This document shows positions 60,331 through 64,000 of a DNA stretch of 64,000 bases, piece by piece. Source of the stretch: Lepas anatifera (lineage: Eukaryota; Arthropoda; Thecostraca; Lepadidae); contig JAOTON010001820.1 in NCBI GenBank assembly GCA_034440635.1, positions 1,732,501-1,796,500 on the forward strand. Direction: 5' to 3'. The notes under the pieces were generated by a model, which made no database searches, was not told the origin of the DNA, and saw nothing but the letters and a program-made list of their open reading frames with translations. The translations under genes and the position numbers were made by a program. Within the stretch, counting starts at the first letter, position 1; each line of letters starts with the position of its first letter.

Positions 60331-60710
60331 AAAGTTGGGATTGATTTCTCTTGGCGGAAAATCTGCTCATTCATGTAGCGTTTTTCTTAACTATTTTCTC
60401 AGAGATCTAGAGTATTATTCATGTATTGAATTTTTATTCTGGAATTCAATCTGGCATCGTGAATTAGCGTCATGTTTGTTTATTTCACGATTCTTCCGGT
60501 GGTGCATCGCTAGTCGTGAGGTATATGACAGATTTCGTGCCGAATTATATCGTAATATAAAATCAACGCGGGAAGTGAGTATTATATTTGAGCTCAGCAT
60601 GTCTGGGTACATAGGAAACCATGCTTTACTAGTCCGTAATGAATTAATTTGGCTTCCTTCAGTTATAACTTGCATTGAAGTCTCCATTCCAGGTATTTCT
60701 ATTTCATGCT
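60331..60710. other. Spacer, no recognised feature
   Basis: AT-rich sequence lies between the LINE truncation point and the next TTAA element. The ORFs crossing it (60062-60829 plus, 60415-60954 minus) have no known domains and run into neighbouring repeats. Confidence 0.4.
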
Positions 60711-61490
60711 TTAACACGCGCACTGGGGGGCCTCGAGGCCCCCACCTGTTTTCCGAGGTGGCCGGAGAACCGCTTGCAGCGGAAAAACGAAACTTGGCCA
60801 ATTTAAAGAATTTAATAGGCGTTGATTGATGGACTTTTTGAAAATCGGCCGAAAATTTTTGACTTATAGGTTTCAAGTCGACCTGCATTTTGGATCGCCG
60901 TAAACGCGCGGTCGGACCAGTTAGCTTGCATTGAAGACCGAGTGGTGACGTCATAACGTCATATAAGCGGGACTATTGTAGGTCACTTCACATGAAAATC
61001 AGGTCAGGTCAAGGTCACGGTAGGTTATTGCACTTTCGGTCACTGACCACTGCGCGTCGGCCAATGAGGTTACCCCGTCTGACTATATTTGTTGCGTCAT
61101 CGGTGGGTACCCCAAGGTAGGTCAGGTCGGTCAGGTCATTGGGAGGTATTCTCTTTCCCGCCAAACAGTGGCTACGTGTTAGTCAAGTGTAAATAATAGT
61201 AGTATACCTTGGTGACCTTAAGGTCAATGACCTTGAATGACCTTGACCAAAGTTGTGGGAAGCCTCTTTGAGACCTTTTCTTGAACCTTGTCCGCCTTTA
61301 GCTTATTCCCGTTTTCCTGCTAATCCGCATTTATCATCGATACCGTGGCCATATTTGACCTTTACGACCTCGTTTGACCTTGAAGATATTGACCTGGTTG
61401 AAATTGGTCATCTGTGTCCCTGCCCCCCACCTACAGTGGTTTTTACCCTCTGTTTGATCTTGGGGCCTCCTTGCGTTGCCCCTGTGTTAA
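60711..61490. mobile_element. TTAA-flanked hairpin-ended element (copy 5)
   Basis: TTAA occurs at 60711-60714 and 61487-61490. The left end reads CACGCGCACTGG, then an 18-bp perfect palindrome at 60726-60743 (GGGGGCCTC/GAGGCCCCC), a CACCTGTTTTCCGAGGTG stretch and a second hairpin CCGCTTGCAGCGG (60770-60782). The right end reads inward CACAGGGGCAACGC with only a weak GGAGGCCCC. AGGTCA/TGACCT repeats fill 60980-61400. No coding capacity is recognised. Confidence 0.55.
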
Positions 61491-62229
61491 GGGTTTAAGT
61501 AATTGTTCCTGGTGCTTTTCCACCAAAGTTGCTCCAATATTTCAATTATTGTCACTCACCGCCCTCCTCCCGACATTTTCAATCGACACAGGTTGATATC
61601 AGGGTAATGTTGATATGTACTGTACAACAAATTGCGCCGTCGTCGTCACCATTTGTTTATTTTGAAGAATGTATCCAACCGGGCGCAAAAGAAGACTGAA
61701 GCGCTATCTGCACTAATAGAGATCACGCAAGATATTATCTTTATCTTTCATTGGCTTACTGTCAACAATTCTGCCACTAGCTTTACCATAAAATGTTTCG
61801 AAACAAAACCACGAATCGGCTACACGGCTTTTGATTGGCCCTTGGTACTCCGCTATATGGTTATATAAGGCCCTATTTCGCCTCATAAATGGTGATAAAG
61901 TGGGTCGTTATATCACCACAATGCAGGGGGTTCAAGTTTAGTATATACTAGTCTGGCAACCTCTTTGCCTACGTCACCTCGAGGATGCCCGAGGGCATTT
62001 ATTGCTGTAGGTATAGCAGGAAGGTGGTTTTCCAGAAAATATTAAAAATACTTATAGACCGTTTAGAGATGTGATTTTTGGTCAGCGTGGTGCTGTGACG
62101 TTTTTCTTTCCAAAACTAACCTCAAATAGTTCTAGACAGACGAACTTTTTGATCTGGAGGCTAAATCATGGGGCGTGTTAGACTTCCCCTTAGGCCGATT
62201 TTTAACATATTCCGGGGGCAGTAGCGCTC
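61491..62229. other. Spacer, no recognised feature
   Basis: Low-information non-coding sequence. I see no repeat shared with other parts of the window. Confidence 0.4.
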
Positions 62230-62942
62230 TTGATGGTTCTATCTTCAGTGAATAGGGAGCTGGATGCAGAGATACAGAGAACGGAGGTGAATGCAGATGG
62301 CATAGGCGGATGTACGGGCCTAGGTACTTTAACAGACAGGGGAGAATTCGGCGGCAGAGGCGGATACAGGGACAACAGTGGATGTAGAGGGCAGAGCGGA
62401 ACGATGGGAAAAGGCGGATACAGGGACAACAGTGGATGGAGAGGGCAGAGCGGAACAATGGGAAAAGGCGGATACAGGGACAGAGCGGTTGGAGAGGTCA
62501 GAGCCGGATAAAGAGGCAGAGGCGGATACAGGGGCAGGGGCAGATGGAGGAGCAAAGGCAGATGCATAGACAGAGGCGGAGGCAAGGGCAAGGACGAATG
62601 GAGGGGTACATGAGGATACAGACAGTTGAGGCGGGTGCAAGGGACAGAGCCAGATGCATGAGACAGAAGCAGATTCAGAAGACAGAGGCAGATTCAGGAA
62701 AGAGAGGTGGATTCAGGAGAAAGATGCAGATGCAGGAGACAAAGGTGGATGCAGGTGACATACGCGGGTGCAGGAGATAGAGACATACGCGCATGCATGA
62801 GATAGAGGCGGATACAGGGGTGGATACAGATAGAAGGGCAAAGGTGGATCCATGACTCCAATGCAGGAAATAGAGGCTGAGATACAGGTAAGGACGGATG
62901 CCGATGATGGAAGAAGATGCAGGAGGCTGAAAGTTCCTTCAC
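62230..62942. repeat. AG-rich minisatellite with GGCGGATACAGG core
   Basis: The tract consists of imperfect short repeats containing gg(c/a)ggat(a/t)caggg and agaggc. A 63-bp segment starting ggcggatacagggacaacag is nearly perfectly duplicated (about 62359 and 62422) and then partly repeated at 62469. The core resembles GGCGGATCCAGG of the 50-bp minisatellite. Open frames across it on both strands come from the repeat composition and are not genes. Confidence 0.75.
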
Positions 62943-64000
62943 CTCACAAGCCTATCCATAGCAAAAGGCAATTCCGCATAATGGGCAAACTCCTGTTGTT
63001 AAACTAATAGTCAAAACTGATCTTTTTTTGCCACAACAGCTTAGAGCTGATATCTGGAAATGGTAAATTATACTATGAATGTTTTATTGAATTTAAGTCA
63101 CATAATTGTTCATTTTCTTCATCAACTTATATGTTCAGTACTTTAACATGGCAGGATAGATAGCTTCACGTTTATTGAGGGTGATCATAATGCAAAGAAA
63201 CTATCTCTTTGAATTTGTATTTCTGATTTTGAACCTATTTGGATGTGCCTGAGTTTATAAAATTGAATTCACAATAAGTTGGTAAATTGTTTATTGGTTC
63301 TTGCTCCTGAGTGCAATTTGTACCCCATAGTCTGGCTAAGCAGACATGTTCAGCTGTAACACAGAACACCTGCTCCTTTTTCTCCCAGTGAAAATATTTC
63401 TTAGTCTTATTTTTTACAAGTTTATGATTTGTGCTATGAGATGTGGAATATACAAGTACAGATTCAGATCCTGAATCCAAAATACTCAGTGTGATTATGC
63501 ATTCTGACAAAGCTGTCAATCAGAATCCTCATGTTGGCAATAGATGACCAGAAAAATTTTTTGTATAGTGAGCAATGGTAGGCAGTAGCTCACTCTGAAA
63601 AATACTTTTTATTGACTGTTTGAGCGGCAACAAGTTGTGGGCCACATTGTGAAGATAACATTTTCTGATCAGCTTTTGTTTATAAAAAGGTTCTGGTTGA
63701 ACGCCTTGGTTATCACATTGAAATTTCTACACTTGCATCCAGGGTTCAATGAGGAAGGACAAATAACAACAAATTAACTTCTAATACTTGTTAGTGCAGC
63801 ACTGTTAAAGGGAGATACGCGAAAAAATTATTACTGTGGTTTCTTGCTATTTGAAAAATCTTAATAACGAAACTATCAATTATTTTTGTATCTTCGGCAA
63901 AATTTTGGGAGGCCACTCACTTATTATCGAAATAGGTTAACAGTTTCAATAAAATGTCCATCACTTACCCATGCTTATACCCATCACTTACTTTTCGAAA
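62943..64000. other. AT-rich right edge
   Basis: No gene is recognised. A patch near 63125-63170 (agtactttaacatggcaggatagatagcttc) resembles the acttaacacggctggatagaaaacttc segment of the macrosatellite AT-rich block, so this may be another distant copy. Confidence 0.35.

Noticed and set aside
60062..60829. 255-residue plus-strand ORF
   Set aside because: Its first third is the antisense of the Ingi-like LINE and its end runs into the TTAA element at 60711, so it is a chance frame.
62230..62780. Arg/Gln/Gly-rich ORFs (for example 62436-62780)
   Set aside because: They follow the AG-rich minisatellite period and have no non-repetitive part.

Overview
This 64-kb window is eukaryotic, almost certainly from an invertebrate animal (an arthropod is my best guess, but nothing fixes the phylum). 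I recognise no host gene. Everything identifiable is transposon, satellite or structured non-coding repeat: several non-LTR retrotransposons (CR1/Jockey-like, L1/Tx1-like and Ingi/I-like), one Ty3/Gypsy LTR retrotransposon, hAT-like termini, one small MITE, and a large tandem-repeat domain.

Layout. 1-5730: a TTAA-flanked hairpin-ended element (775-1757), a decayed CR1-like fragment (3202-4707) and a tRNA-like remnant. 5731-31960: a macrosatellite of six 3.6-5.5 kb units plus a diverged seventh. Each unit has an AT-rich half with a 22-bp palindrome, a G-rich 50-bp minisatellite and, in most units, a tract with TGCGCATGCGCA about every 136 bp. One minisatellite array is interrupted by a 916-bp MITE. 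31961-37432: an L1/Tx1-like element (ORF1 and ORF2, frameshifted). 38010-40921 (minus): a nearly complete CR1-like ORF2. 42086-44794: five abutting modules (A, B, A', B', C) whose boundaries all fall on TTAA. 44935-53700: a three-level nest, with a CR1/Jockey-like LINE inside a Gypsy element inside a hAT-like element; target-site duplications are visible for the two outer layers. 54353-57285: a long inverted repeat split at its central TTAA by another hairpin-ended element. 58444-60330 (minus): a 5'-truncated LINE with an RNase H domain. 60711-61490: another TTAA element. 62230-62942: an AG-rich minisatellite.

The most interesting system is the family of TTAA-bounded, AGGTCA-rich, apparently non-coding elements (775-1757, 42086-44794, 54976-56666, 60711-61490). 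Most ends begin TTAA-CACGCG, followed by a G-rich palindrome whose centre differs between copies (AATT, GAATTC, GGTACC, ATCGAT, CTCGAG) while pairing is kept, and, in the better preserved ends, a second hairpin. Some are palindromes with a central TTAA that then received another member of the family. The TTAA target suggests cross-mobilisation by a piggyBac-like or Kolobok-like transposase that is not in the window; that is inference. All coordinates were read by eye, so outer edges of degenerate repeats are approximate.
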